Assembly: GCA_005281725.1 (NCBI GenBank)
Contig: SSBO01000004.1
Span: forward strand, 1,178,001-1,242,000
DNA from: Wuchereria bancrofti
Lineage: Eukaryota; Nematoda; Chromadorea; Rhabditida; Onchocercidae
DNA length: 64,000 nt
Reading direction: 5' to 3'
Position numbers and translations under genes: made by a program. The notes beneath the pieces are model-generated. The model was not told the origin of the DNA and did no database searches. It saw nothing but the letters and a program-made list of their open reading frames with translations. This document shows positions 23,101 through 37,700 of this stretch, piece by piece. Each line of letters opens with the position of its first letter. Position 1 is the stretch's first letter.

Positions 23101-26100
23101 ACAACGATTTCCAAAGACTGTTGGATGCATTCAGTCACATAAATGTTTCAGAAGACATTCGAGACGGAGTGTTCGAAATAGTTGCCGCAGTTTTACATCT
23201 CGGAAATATTGAATTTTCAGATGAAACAGTTGATTTCAAAAGTGATTTTTAACAATTTCAAGATTTATAAGACAATATCAGTTAAGTGCTGGATTTCAAT
23301 TGAGCAGCTAATTATTCATTAACAAAGTTTCAGTCATACATTAATACTAAAATGAATTTGAAATTTTCAAACTGTAGATGATGACGTAAGCTAAACATTT
23401 TAAAACAAAAAAAGACAGACGACACTTCTTTATTAGAATGCTCATGAAAATATATTTATATGAGTGAAAATGTTATAAAAAATCATAGAGGAAATAAAAA
23501 CACTAGTCTTATAGGATGGTCAAAATACATTTTTACTTTATAATTAATTACAATTATAATTATACTTATTAAACAATCCGATAATTAACCTCGAAGATAA
23601 TGAAAAATTGAAAATAAGCCAATGAATAGAATCATAAAAACTGGAATGGAAAAATGTCAACAGATGATTTAAATTACAGGTGGTTGTAACCTTACAAAAA
23701 GAAGCGAGATATATTTGGTTAATACAGCTGAATTACTTGGTATTGAAGTGATCGATCTGAGAAAGCATCTTGTAACTCGATTGATGCAACCCACTAGAAG
23801 TGGAACTAAGGGGACACTTTATGCGTTAGTTATTCAGAATTGATCTTTGCAGATTAAAGCTCTTCTCTGATTCTATAAAAACCTACCGGCAACAAAACAT
23901 TCACTACCTCTAAAAATTTAATTTCTTCTCATTACACTTTTTTCTATCTGTCCCAACTTCAAGTATCTTTTCAAATCACCAGTAGTTCTGCCTAAACTGA
24001 AGAACTGCACAATATTGAAGATCAAGAGATATCCATCTGTTAAGGGCCTTGGTTCATGAGATTTTAGTAGCTTCCCTTCCAACTTAGTTTCTAATTTCAC
24101 TGTAACATCCTTTGTGATAGATGTGGTCATGATTTCAATTTAAATTTTATTGGAGATCACTCTTTTGCTTATATTTCCTTCTCTTTGATTTTACAGTTTC
24201 GACTATTCAGGCATAGTAAGAACATTTTAGACTATTCTGTTAGCAGACTTGATAAAAACATTTTGCAGCTTTGACCATTCCGTCACCGGATACCGGATAT
24301 GATAAGAGCATTGGATCTTCTTAGTTCCTCTTTATTGTAAGTACAACCTCACTTGTCTGATTAGGAAATCCAGATGGAAATTTACGGATATGAGAACTAC
24401 ACTTACTGCATTCTGTATTATAGAATACCATTACGCGCTAGCGAAGCAACTGCCGCCCGTGATGCTCTCGCCAAAGCCATCTACAGCAATTTATTTACTG
24501 CAATCGTTAACAAAATCGCGGAATGCATGCCATTCGATGGAAGTGCCTTTTCAATTGGCGTATTAGATACGGCTGGTTTCGGTACTTTTTTATCCATATT
24601 CCAAAATCTTGACTGCTCCAGAATCTTAAACTGTCGTGACTATTCATTTCTGGATTATCATCACTTCATAATCCTCTACAAATATTTCAAATTCATATAA
24701 AAACTCTATTAATTTGCTTATTCTTTATAAAAATTACTATTTTAAGTAAAAGTTAACTTTTCTACTTATTTCAGAATCATTGGATGTAAATTCTTATGAG
24801 CAATTTTGCATAAACTATTGTAATGAAAAGTTGCAAAATTTTTTCAATGAACGAATTTTGATGGATGAACAAAATTTATACTGCAAAGAGCAATTGCACT
24901 GTGATACTATTGAATTCAATGATAACAAAGATTGCATTGGTTTGGTTATTCTCAATAACATTTCGTATATTAGTGATATGAGCTAGGGAAAATTAAATTA
25001 GCAGAAATTAATGCTGCAACAGAAACATGTTCCTTTTTTAAACTTCAAGTTTTTAAAATTCGAAAAGCATTGAAAAGTAGATGGAATGAATATTCGTTTG
25101 TGTTGCAGAATTATTTGAACAAAAGGTATACGGCATCTTTGAATTATTGGACAATGAATCACGCTTGCCACGTTCCTCCACGCAGCATTTCACGAGAGCA
25201 GTGCATGAAGCCCATATTTGTCATCCTTGTCTAATGGTTCGTTTTAATCCTTGAAAACGTGTTTCCTACTTTTCTGATATGCGTCATAAATCAGAAATTC
25301 AGCAACGACCAATTAATTTCTCAATAAAAGTCAGAAAAGCTGTTAGTGACTGATATTTTAAAGCAAAGAAAGAAAAGTGAATGGTTGGCTCTGCGCCAAT
25401 AACGATTATTCGTCTTTTATTGCAGTGCTCAGAACAAAAACTGTAGATTACACCTTAAAGAAACTACCGGTCATGTCGATCAGTAACTGATATGCTGATT
25501 AAGTTGTTACAGTTGTTATGGAACAAGTCTATATTGAACATCTGTTTAGAATTTTTCATTTTCCATAACATTTCCACTCTGGTTACTTATTTGAGACTGC
25601 GATGAGTTATTTGAAATAACAGACTTGAAAGTTTACACTTCAATTTATTATACAGAATTAAAATTTATCATGTGACAAATAATAAATGATTAAAAATCTA
25701 CCGAGCTTAATTAAGAATAATTAAACAGAAAAGTGATAATTTCAAAAGAAACTGTGCATTGCAACGAGTAAGTATGCCATCTAAAATGAAATATGAGTTT
25801 TATACAAGGTGTAAGATCCGTTATACAGGTACCGCAGTCATCACCTCGTCATCGGACGATGCGTGACGATGAAGGTTTCATCATTTGCCATTATGCGGCT
25901 GATGTTTGTTACGATACCGCTCAGTTCCTTAATAAGAATAATGATACTTTACATGCATCACTGCAGTGTCTCATGCAGCAGAGCAGGTTACTCAGAAATA
26001 TTTTCCGAAATTATAGACTTTAAGCCTTTCAAATATCTTCTTGGATTATATTCTTCAAAAATTATAGTCGTTTCCAAAATATTCCGTTTAAGGAAAAGCT

Positions 26101-29100
26101 TAGTGTATGAGCTGTTTACCGATAACGGATTTTCAAACACTGACAGAAGAGATGTATCGCAGAGCAAATTGATGAATGCATCAGTTGGAAACAAATTTCG
26201 CTCACAACTTGATATTTTGCTGTCGAAACTACGTGAAACGGTAGATTTCAACCAACTTATAATTTTTTACATAATTTTTTAAAATAAAAAGGAAACAGTC
26301 ATTGTTGCGTCAGTTTTACTTCTGGTATTATTCTCGAGATATCTTACTTAGTATTACCGGAATCATTCACTGAAAACTCCGCCTTTGTTTATTTAAAAGA
26401 ATCCTGTTTGCTTAAGGGAACCCACTTTGTACGATGCATCAAGCCGAATTCAGAAATGAAATCTAATCAGTTTAATGGTGCACAAGTTTTATTACAACTG
26501 AAGTGCTCCGGAATGTCTAGTGCTTTAAAAGTTATGCAGCGAGGATTTCCATCAAGGTAAACTGTTCATGTCCAAATTTTTGTCCACAAATTTAAGCAAT
26601 GAGACGTCATTTATTTTCCATTACGGGATAAATAATGCCAAATTTCAAAATACTGCAGAATTCTTATGTTTATTGAATTAAGATTTATATACAAATCTCT
26701 ATCATCTAAAGTACAGTTCAAAATAAAAATCCTACTCCACTTACCTGCTGAAATCAGATGTCAAAGGTCACTGTTGTCAACTTCCATATATAATTGCAAA
26801 AAAGTAAAATTTCTATGCACTACAGAATATCTTACCTCTCACTATATAATATATATCAAAAACATTTACCAAGCAAACTTATGACGCTCGATGCTCAATT
26901 ACTTTGCAAGGTAAGGTCAATTTCAAAATGAAAACTCCCTGATTTATGCAATTTTTTTTTTTGACTTCATTTCTGAAATAATTTTTGAAAGAAATTTCAT
27001 TTTAGTGCCTATTTCGAGTAGTTGGCTTGGAAGAGAAAGATTACAAATTTGGTCTCACCAAAGCATTTTTTCGACATGGAAAATTTGCTGAGTTCGACAA
27101 GGTTTTATTAAAAAATAAACTTCAGAGCTAATTATGGAAAGAAAATATTCAGTTCTTTATATTCCAAAGATTAAATCACAAAATTCTTCATTCAAGATTT
27201 TAATTTTCTTATTTCAGATACAACATCTAAGTAAAGAAAATATTGAAAACTTGATTGAACGTATATCATCTTGGTTGTATCGCTTTCGATTCCGAAGAGC
27301 ACAATTTGCAGTTATATGTTTGGTCAAAGGTGATATTGAAGAAATTTTTAATTTTCACATACTATTACTTATATTAAGCCTTAATTATCTGTTTCAAAGA
27401 AAGTTGACTATTTTAGTAGAAAGATTGCTGGCATACAGGGCAAAGTGTCGCATCAAAATTCAGAGCGCTGCTCGTACTTATATACTGCACAAGTTATATC
27501 GGCCAAGGTATTGTTGCTTGACGCATCTAAAATAAGTTTAGAGATATTTTTGAACTCGTCAATCCTCTAGATACCTCTCTTCCTCCAAATGACTTCTAAA
27601 AAAGCATCTTTCTCGAAATTCATAGTTTTTAATTTTAAATGGTGTTATATCTTCGCTTTAAATATATTTTGTACTTCAGGATAAATGCTTTATCAACCTT
27701 ATCGGAGTTGTTAGAAAGCATAAATGGTATGTATTCTTTAATTAATAAACTGAACGAAACGGATTTATGCAAATGGACAACATTTATTGTCGCTCTGAAA
27801 GAGGATATTAAAAGACTCAAATATGAAATGAAGGCAAAATTATTTGAGCTAAAGTTGAATCTGATTTTTCTTCATTATAAGCGTATATTGCTATCATTTT
27901 TAGTTCGATTTGTTCAAAGAAGTGCTGTGTATTATATTAAAAGAAATAACAATAACAATTTACCTGAATGAGAGCAATAACTTAACAAAATATAAATATG
28001 GTTTTTTTTCTCAAAGGTCAAAATAAAATTTCAGCATATCACATCTTCAGCTGATAGAGAAATATTCCATCAATGTGATGCATTGGTGAACGATGCGAAA
28101 GAAAAGTTAGAATGTTTGAGGTCAAGTTCATTTGTGTGTGATGTTTCTACAAGGATACCCAATTCTATTTTAAGTCCTACAATTTTGGCTTATCATTGTG
28201 ATGAAACTTTGTGATATCTTGCTGTTAACATAAATAAAGTAGGATTAATTTATAGACAACAAGTTGCTACTAATGGGCTATTGGAAATGCAGGTGGATCG
28301 TGAAAATTTTGAAAAGGAGCAACAAAGTCAACTTAAAAATGAGTTCAAGTGACTGTTTTTACAATGGAAAATTAGTTGCTTAAATGATTCGTTTTTTAAA
28401 TAAAACTTCTATCGGAAGTAGGACGTAAAAACGTAACAATGAGAATTCGTACAGTTTTATTCTTAGAATGCACGTGCTAATAAGTCAGCAAATTAACGAG
28501 AAAGCACAAGAAACTCAACAGATGACAGAGAGTTTGGATGAATCATTAGAACGTAAAGTTATTATGATTGCCAAGGAGAAGAGTCAAATGCTGTAAGCTT
28601 ATTCCCTTATTTATAGAAATATTTCAATAGAATTTTCTTAATCAAGTAAATTCACCTAAAAAAAACGGTTTTTGTGAAAATGAACAGCTAATATTTAGAG
28701 AAAATAGCCATATGATTCAAGTACGTGATTTATCCAAATGGTATTATGTTGATATCAGAAATGGTATCAATTCCAGTGGTATGTTTTCATTGTAATCTAC
28801 AGAAAACAAAAAAATAAAAGTAACTTCGAGAACTTAGTTAGATGAGAAGAAAATAGAAGAAAAACAAGCTTACTGAAATAGCAGTCAAATAGTAGTAGTT
28901 AATCATGATCTTCGCATTTCCCACTGTTCGGCACTAATCTGTAAATCACAACTTGATTTGTAATTGTTGATTTTGTAAGAATACAAAAGATAAATTACAT
29001 TATTTGAATAAACTAAATTAACTGAATATAACAAATAAATAGGTCAATAATTTCTTTAAACAAATAAAAGGAAGAATTCACACAGTACTTGTGATCCGTT

Positions 29101-30322
29101 AAGATCCGAAATTGTCGTCAGCATGCAAAAATGAATATTATCGTCGTATGAGAGCTTATAATGAATGGAAAGAGCGAAATTTGGCCTCCAAAGAGTTAAC
29201 CTATATGACAGAAAAAAATGGAAGCAAAGGTTTGAAGCAATGAATCAAATTAATTATTCATTCTGTATTTATTCAATGTTTGATGCTTCCAACCTGTGTT
29301 TATTATCTTAGAAATGCCAACGCTTCAAATCTGAATAAATTTAAAAAATATAACATTAGGAGGAACTTCTACATACTTCTGCTAATTTAAATTATTGTAA
29401 CTTTACTGTACCATAATGTTCCACAGCTCTCTTCAAAGCACTGTTTATGGTTTAGAAGACGAAGATCATAAGATCGCATCAGATCGATATTTCCGAATTG
29501 TTGCTTCTCGCCTTACAAATCGAGAAAAGAATTTATTCGGTAAGGCTTTCTCCTGCTCGTATTGCTACTATAAGTCGAAACAAAGTTAGTGTTTGAACGG
29601 ATATCGATTCATATCTTCACGTCACTGATTAATTCTTTATAATCCCTTTAGAAAGAATATTTGACCAGATGTGGTTTGTTTTTTTCAAGATAAGTTCATG
29701 CTCAATTTTGCAAAACAGCAATTTTGCATATCATTCTTTAACCATTCCGAGAAGTTTCCGATATATCTAATATAATAATTTAGTCATCCGTTTTCTGAAC
29801 TTAAGTTAATAATACCGTCTGTTTTGACATTTTAATATAAGGATATTTTCTCCTAGCTCTGTATAATGTTATTAGACGAAAATTGAGATTGTTTCAGGGA
29901 TTATGGGAAAAAGTCATTTTACAGTTTGGTATGGTCATTTCAGGAATGAGTTCATTTACCGCCAAATAGAAATTTCGCCCAAAAAGTCTCCAATTTTAAG
30001 TGTGACCGGTAATTGGTTTTTTATTCTTCAAAGTTGAAGTTTATTTTTAGAATATTAATTTAATAACTGATTTCTTCTCTCCTCGATTTACCTAAAATAT
30101 TTGCAAATCTTTTGCAGTCTTTTAAAATATTCAATACTAGAATTATAAAAGTTTTAAACTTTTAATTATTTAGGACAACATAATAAAAATATGTGCAAAT
30201 TATCGTTGAAAAAGACGACTTTAAGTAAACGTAAAGGTGCTGAAATCAGCGCTGCACGTTTCGATCGAATATGGATGGGAAACGGCGGAGATCCACATTT
30301 ATGCTCCTCTGAAATTGTATAA
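20176..30322 (+). CDS. Unconventional myosin VI heavy chain
   Basis: Actin motor of class VI, the minus-end-directed class; the nematode relatives are SPE-15/HUM-3 and HUM-8. About 29 exons. In-phase exons include 20176-20307, 20412-20478, 20655-20728, 21019-21148, 21307-21471, 21953-22050, 22536-22700, 22789-22872, 23680-23824, 24424-24581, 24775-24939, 25109-25236, 25829-25986, 26093-26240, 26417-26556, 27006-27101, 27218-27329, 27417-27507, 27680-27833, 28017-28120, 28256-28348, 28467-28592, 28699-28778, 29427-29539, 29898-30008 and 30174-30322. Seen: P-loop GESGAGKT (21366-21389), switch I NNNSSRFG (21997-22020), switch II LDTAGFE across an intron, RCIKPN, QLKCSGM, and converter KFAEFD. 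The class VI reverse-gear insert (exon 27218) is followed by one IQ motif (IQSAARTYI). The tail keeps DLSKWYY and the terminal cargo domain (KRKGAEI). Uncertain: start of the exon near 23070, exons at about 26661-26910, and the 29229/29427 junction. Confidence 0.93.
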
Positions 30323-31749
30323 TTACATAATGTTCAACGACTTCCAATTACCAAAACCAGCATCTTACCTTTCTCACTACCTGTGCCCTTCTGTAGGTTT
30401 TCTTTAGGGAACCTAAATTCACTATTAGAGCAAGTTCCTGAAATATACTAACCACTGATTTAATAGCCTATCCATCAGGTTATAACAGACATAGATGAAC
30501 GTTTGGCATCGCGTCGTTTCACGTCATCCTTTTATTCTTTTTGCGTGATAAATGCATGAACCGTAATATATTCTCACTGACTGTGCCATAATAAAAATAG
30601 TTGTGCTGCAGAATGCGTTCTTATCCCTTTTTGCATTTGTTCTACTTTGTGCACACATAGCATCCAAAATTGGCATAAATGGATGATGGTTTGTTGTCAC
30701 ATCTTTGCTTGTTTTTTGTTAGCCTTTTATTGTCTCTTGATAGAACGGAATGCATTTTTATCAATTCATTCAAATTTTTAGTGTGGCACTAATTTTAGTT
30801 ATATTCTTTGTTTTCAGAATGTTTTTAAATTGTACGGAATTCATGATTCTTAGCACTTTGAAAATCTTCAAACGAGGTTGTAGAAATCACAGGTCACGTC
30901 TCTTTTCATTAAAAAAATTGATTTGAGCAAAGACTAGGCCTATTATAACTTCGTGTTTCGTTTTTATCTGCTGCTGTCTAGTGCTAACGGATGAGTGTTG
31001 TACAGCACTCAATATCCTGGTGCTTAAGAAAGTTTGGAAGAATAATTGAAAATTTGTGATTTTTTCGATATCACTTTTGATAAGATCTTTTCCATAAAGT
31101 CTCAAATGGCAGAGTAACATGCAGAAGCTTAAACTTCAAAAGATCCAGAATAGAAAAGCAATTAAAAAAAACAAGTTGAAATCTTGAAGTTTGGAACTAT
31201 TATTCTACCTAATTTAACCAAATCCATCTTGATCTACAAAAATACTTGCTCTCATGGCCCATGACAGTGATGAATGAGCAGATCAGCATAATTTCCAAAA
31301 GCAAAAAAAAGAAGGGTTAACTGCTGACTATATATTGGCTGGAACAGAATCCAAGATTTTTGTTAAGGTTGGTGATATAAATAGTGTTGAATTCAATTTT
31401 TGATGATGGATTCAAATAGCTGCGATCAATTTTTTTTAACAATCAGTTATCTGCTTCTTAGAGATATGAATTGTTAGTTTTTGGCTGCTTTTATTAAAAA
31501 GAAATGCTAACGTTCGAGACTTTGTCTGCTTCGGTTTCGATTTTTGGAAATCATATTCGGTATAATTTTAATTTTATTCAATCTCCAATGTGAACTGCAA
31601 TGATATGATAAAAGTGATATATAGTAAAGTTAGATGTCATATCAAATTTCAATAGACTTATCAATAGTTTGCGTAGGAAAGTAACTATGACAAATGCACA
31701 TGAATTCGCGATTACAGTCGACACCGCTTCTCACTGAATATCATTATGA
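30323..31749. other. Intergenic
   Basis: About 1.4 kb without a supportable exon. A minus-strand frame at 30887-31120 has no splice context or family similarity. It is presumably the 3' UTR of myosin VI and the promoter of the next gene. Confidence 0.4.
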
Positions 31750-31756
31750 TTTACAG
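31750..31756 (+). promoter_or_regulatory. Likely trans-splice acceptor of the zinc-knuckle gene
   Basis: TTTACAG ends 8 bases before the ATG at 31765. As with GCLM and the complex I gene, the closeness suggests spliced-leader addition, although a 5' UTR intron is possible. Confidence 0.4.
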
Positions 31757-31764
31757 GAAATAAA

Positions 31765-34700
31765 ATGTCAAGAAAATCCAAACCGGATAGTGACAAGATA
31801 TCTGATATCTTCCAACCAGGTATTCTTTCAATAGTGTTATAGTTGTAAATAACAAATGAAAAATGAGTTTAGACCTATGTTAACATCTCATGTTACTAAT
31901 ATTTCTAGCTCATTTGTACTCTATGCTCATTTTATTTCTTGTAAAGCTAATTTTATTGAAGAAAAATTTGAACATTAAATATTAAATATATAAAAAAGAA
32001 AAAAAAGTATACTAGAAAAATATGTATTACGTCACGTCATAATATGGTAGTCTAGAAGACCTTCCGAAGATTTGAAACATCGGCTGGTCATTTGGAAAAT
32101 TTATTTTTTTGTGAGCTAATTCAATTATAATAAACAGAGATAAGTATTCCGAAGAAAAGGTACAGTGGAGATTACAATAGAGAGGAAGAGATAAAGAAAG
32201 TTCTCAGGTTTGCGTCATTTCTTCAGGTATTTATGATAGTTATATTCAAGCTTCAACAAAACTCCTATATTTTTAGATGAAAAAGCTTCGAAATCAGTAA
32301 CTGAGACGAATATCACCTGTGGAAAGGAAATACCAAAATATGTCAGACAACGAGCTGAGACAACGGAGACAAATGAGCCACAAAATACAGATCCACTAGA
32401 AATAACTAATAGGGAGGAAAGCGTTGCTATGAGTGGCGTTTACCAGTCAGAAGTCAGAGGAAATGCTTTTAAATCATTGGAAATTACTGAACAAAGGGTC
32501 AGTGCGAAGGATGTTACTGTGGCTGATATCAGGAAACTGATGATAGATGAAAAAGTTATTCCGAAAGAATCTTTGGGATGTGTTGAACAAAAGGTAACAT
32601 TAGACAGCAACGTTGTGGGTGACATCAGTGAAGCATCAGGCAAGGAAAATTGCATTCAAAAAGAGAAACTATTGATAACTGCTGATCAGGATGTAATTTC
32701 TTCAGACGGATCCGGATCTTTTAGCAACAAAAAATTGGACATAGCTGAAACTACTTCTTGCGTAAATTCAAAAGCAAACGTCACAGGGGTACTCCTTGAC
32801 GCATCAAATTGTGGAAGCGGTAGGTTTAACTTTGACGTTGAATTCCTGAGAAAATTTTCTAGAAAGTAAAGTAGCTCGTGATAGGAAAGTGGTAATGAAA
32901 TGAAACTTCATATAGTTAAAATATTGCACATCAGTTCATATGAAAATATGATGTTCGGGTTGAATTCATGATTCCTAGTACTCCTTCCAGATTTGCATCG
33001 TTAGTTAACATGGCCATTACTTACAGTGACCAATGACCCTCCATGCATCACTACCTGAAAGACCCGAAAAATATCTCACTTATTTTTTTGCCTGAAATTT
33101 TTTAGAATAGATGCAAAGTTTTTAATTAATTTTGCCTTTTAATTTCCATCAGTAGCCTAGACTTCTGAGCTGTGCAAATCCATTCCTTATTTATTGCATG
33201 TTGTCGTAAAGCGGAGGTCAATCGATCTCATTGCACGAGGTCAACTAATATGACCTTCTGGTTCTTAGTGGCCTATTTTCTGTTGTTCCACTTGCAACTT
33301 CTGCTGTTTTCCACTTTTTCTCTTCTTTTACTTTATTAATTACCACCTAAATTAATTCTTTTTTCGACAAAATTGTTGAATATACTTTGATCATTTAGTA
33401 TTATGATATTAGAAAGCTATAATCCATTTTAATGAGGATAATTTCAGTCGAGAAACCCGGAAGCAGTGTAGTTTTGGCAGAAGTATCAATCGTATTAATA
33501 AGTGGTGAACTTGAAGTTCGAATCAGACCGAAACAAATTGCAGGACGAATTCTAAAAATGGATTCAGAAAGTGAAACTGATAGCAGTGTTAGTGAGATCG
33601 ATTTCGTGGTTTTAAATAAAGATGATCAAGAAAAGCGGAAGATTGAGAGCAGTGAAGGAAATAAAGAGAGATGGGAAGTAACTATGAATCCACAACAATC
33701 ACAGGAACAAAAAGTGCTTATGGAACCGAAGATTAAGGGAAGAAATGAGCAGCTATTGAGGGATACGCATGAATCTTCAAATGACGTAATTACAACTATC
33801 CGAAAGATGGACAAACCGGGAAGAACATTTTCTTCCAATATTAGCAATTTGGAAGTAATTAGTGTTATTACGGAAATCATAGACTTCACATATAGGTAAG
33901 TCTTCTCAGCAAAGTTTTCTTCCGCCGCAAACTGTCACTCTTTCACTTTTAGAAGTTTGAATTTCAAATGCCTATTCTTCTTAGATGCTTGAACTTTATA
34001 CTAAATTACTAATAACTTTCTCCATTCAATATTCTAAAATATCTTATTAGAACTTATTTCTTTAAAGGTACAACTGTTGAATGTTTATATTTTTAATTTT
34101 TCAGGAAGGAACATAGGACCATGTTCAAAAACGCTAAGGATTTGAGGCACTATATTGGAATTAAATTTCTTAGCAATCGTTATTATTTTTCGCTTAAGAA
34201 TGTTTTTGATATCGGATTGAATATTAATAACTCGGCAGAAGCGGAGTTTGAATTTGTAAAAGCAAGCGCTATATCTTTACATACTATGAAACCGTTATCT
34301 TTTTATCAGTTCGTCAATTCTTGCTTGAAATGAAGGAAACTATCATTTTGAACAACGTCATTTATGAGAAACTAATTTTCATTTTTAATTTTAATTATAC
34401 GAAGTTGTCCCCTTTAAAACTCCTAAAGGGCTTCTCTTTACTTATGATCCGGCAGTTATATGAAAATAACCTTTTTCACATAATTTCAATTCCTGTAATT
34501 TTAAGGCATTATATGAGAATGTTGTTCGTGCCGTTCTTTTATACGCTCGCACTAATGGCTTCCTTTTACTTCGATGCATAATTGACAATCCGACCTTTAA
34601 TACGACCATATATGAGATATGTCGTCACTTATTTCTTCATTTCAAAACTTTTTGTATAATTTTTCACCTTCATTTTTTAATTGAACTATCTTCAATTTCA

Positions 34701-37700
34701 GAAGGATGATGTCATACGTGAAGTGCGTTTCTTAAAATCAATTTATAATGAAGCAAGAAATTCTTCATATTTACAACGACAAAGAGGTCGAAGAGAATTT
34801 ATCTCCTGTAGTTTTCTTTTCGATATAGTTAAATTCATCAAGAGAAAAGAAGTGTATAATCTTCTTGAGGTCAGTTATTAAACAACCTTTCCATACAGAA
34901 ATTTCTTCCACTCTTCTTTTGATCACTTTGATCATACAGCTGCTGTTATCTGCACAATTAGGAAAGTTCTAGTGCGTCCTTGTTTTTATGTCTTAATTCT
35001 TCAGGGATTTATAAATACTAGTAATTATCTTTAATTATTTTCCTTATTTTTTTCTTAATCTATGAAATGATGCAAGAAAACCATCCCTGGCTCACTCTGT
35101 TTCAGAAGGGAGTTGTTAAAACAATCGAGTCATATAATTTTTTCGACCTGAATTTATTCCTAGTTACGCCAAACGATGTTGAGAAGCTATATGAAACGGT
35201 ATGTTCATTAATTACTGCTACAGTCAATGAGTAAGAAAGCTAGCTGTAATTAATAAGATAAAAATCTTTCAGATCTAAGTGTCACGGAATTAATTTTAGA
35301 AATATGCATTTGTTTGTTCGTTTATTTTCTTTATTTTTTGGAATTTCATTTGAAATTGCCAAAAATTTCATTCTTTTCCTTGCAGGATTTAGCAATTATT
35401 ACCCATTTTGACTTGCTGACCGATCATCGCTTTTTCACATCATCTTTGCGAACAGCTCGACGGTTGGTTTTTTATATAACATAATTATAAGAAAAGAGAG
35501 ATAATTGGTGGTATACTTTCAGGACGATGGAAACAAAACCGCTGGTTGTGAAATATGCTAACATTCAAATACAATTATCGTTTTTCAAGGTATTTTTAAA
35601 ATGAAATATCCTTCAGAAAAGCTATATTAAATAGCTTCCTCTCATGCAAGTGTTAATGAATGCTCACTACGATTGCAGTTACTCATCCAACATATCAAAG
35701 CTCTTAATATGGAAAATCTCGATAAGTTAACTGATCTGAAGCTATTTTCCGAAGAAGATCGGAAGGATCCTTGTTGCTACAATATACTTCAGGCTCAAGA
35801 AATGATCAGGAATGAACATAATGTCTGGAAAGGGGCTGACAAGGTTGTCTACTCATACAGTTTTATTATAACCAGTTGTGGGTACATAGTTTTAGATGTT
35901 TAGTCATCCTTGAACTTCCAAAAATTCTGAATAATTTTTTCTACCTTTGTGCTGTCTGTAATTAAAAACGTAAGTTTTATTAATGAATTATCTTTGCCAA
36001 TATATCTTATCAGTACGATAAAGTAATATTTTCTATTTAGAATAGCCATTTATATCAAAAAAGTGTTTCAATCACCGTGGAAAAGCAGCGATTAATTATT
36101 TTCAGCTTGCACAGAAGCTGTGTTGTCAGTTAATTTTTTATTGTGAGAGTGATTGGTTCTGGAGTGAAGTCATAGGAATCATAAATGCAGAAAGAAGGCT
36201 GCCAACTTTATTATTGAAGGTAGAAGTTATTTCAGTGAATACTTGATAATTTTAAGAGAATTACTATCATAGTTAAGCATTACTTTCCGTTCAGTTTTAT
36301 GTATTCTAAAGTGATGGAGAGAACATTCTATAAAGAGAATAATTTATTTCTGAAATTAAAACTGATGAAATCAGAAGTTATCGTTTCTAGAGTAGAGAAG
36401 ATTGGCGCTCGTATGGTCATAATTTAAAATTGACATATTTAAGCATACTGTATTAGTCTGCCAGATGTCTCATCCACTTACTATCAGTTGCGAGTGAATG
36501 AGTGACACGAACGATTTAATGTTATCTTTGTATTATGTCTTTCAATTGCTTTCAGGCTTTCCGTCTACTTCCAACAGTAACTGAATATTTAGTAGGACGG
36601 AGACAACCGAAAAACAACACTTCGCTGAATTTGTACTGTTTTATAATGGAATTTCTAATGGTTGTCCCATACAGAGAGTTTATACGTCGTCGCTATGATT
36701 CTTTCATTGCCCGTAAGATTTCATTATGCTTTCAGTAATTTGCATTACTCTATAATGATACGAGTAATAGTAATGTCATAAGGTAAATGAAAAAATCATT
36801 AATGTTACCTTTATGGCTTAAACTAATGAAAGTTTACTTTTCGAGATTTGGTACTTAAGTAATTTTGAGACTTCGATAAAATTATGAATTAACATTTGAT
36901 GGGAAGAAGTTCTGGAAATCAGTTACTATTACACAATGCAACATTGACATTACTTCCTCATATATACATATTAGAATAAAGTTTCAAGATAGTAACTTAT
37001 TTTTAAGTAACCGACATTTGAATTAAACAAAACTAATCAAAAAATGACGTGATTAATGCGATATGTTTTGCAGATCTTTGCATGGATCAAGAGTCATGTA
37101 GCAGCATCCTGAATCCGGCGACTGTTATTAACCGAATACTAATCCCGAATTTAAAGAGACCAATACGTAAAGTAAGTTAAAAATATCGTATAAATTATTA
37201 TAACAATTGCGTTCGTTTTTCAATCACTACTAAATATTTAAGATCTGTGCTGCCATTACAATCGGAAGGTTACTGGATTCGCGTCACGTGAACATATCTT
37301 GGTCATTCGATTACACTGAGTACAAACATTGTTATAATGATGACAATATAACAACTCAAACGGAGGAAAGTCAGTTTACGTTACACTTTTAATTAACTTC
37401 AGAAGGAGTAAAGAAACGAACGGATCATAAAGAGACATTATATCGTTTCTCTGAAATCTCTTTTCGGTCTGAAATTCCCATTTGCAGAAGTGGAACTGAT
37501 TCAATTAATTGGAACATTTTATTCACAGTATACCTTTCCACATCGTAATGCAATGCGTGGCTCTCGTTACTTCTACATAGGTTTGACAATGACAATGTAT
37601 TTTTCATTTTAAATTTACACATCTTAAATTCTATGCTAATGATACATTTTCTTCCCTTTGTAGATTTAGTTCTTTCGAAGTTGGAAAGTCGTTTAACTCG

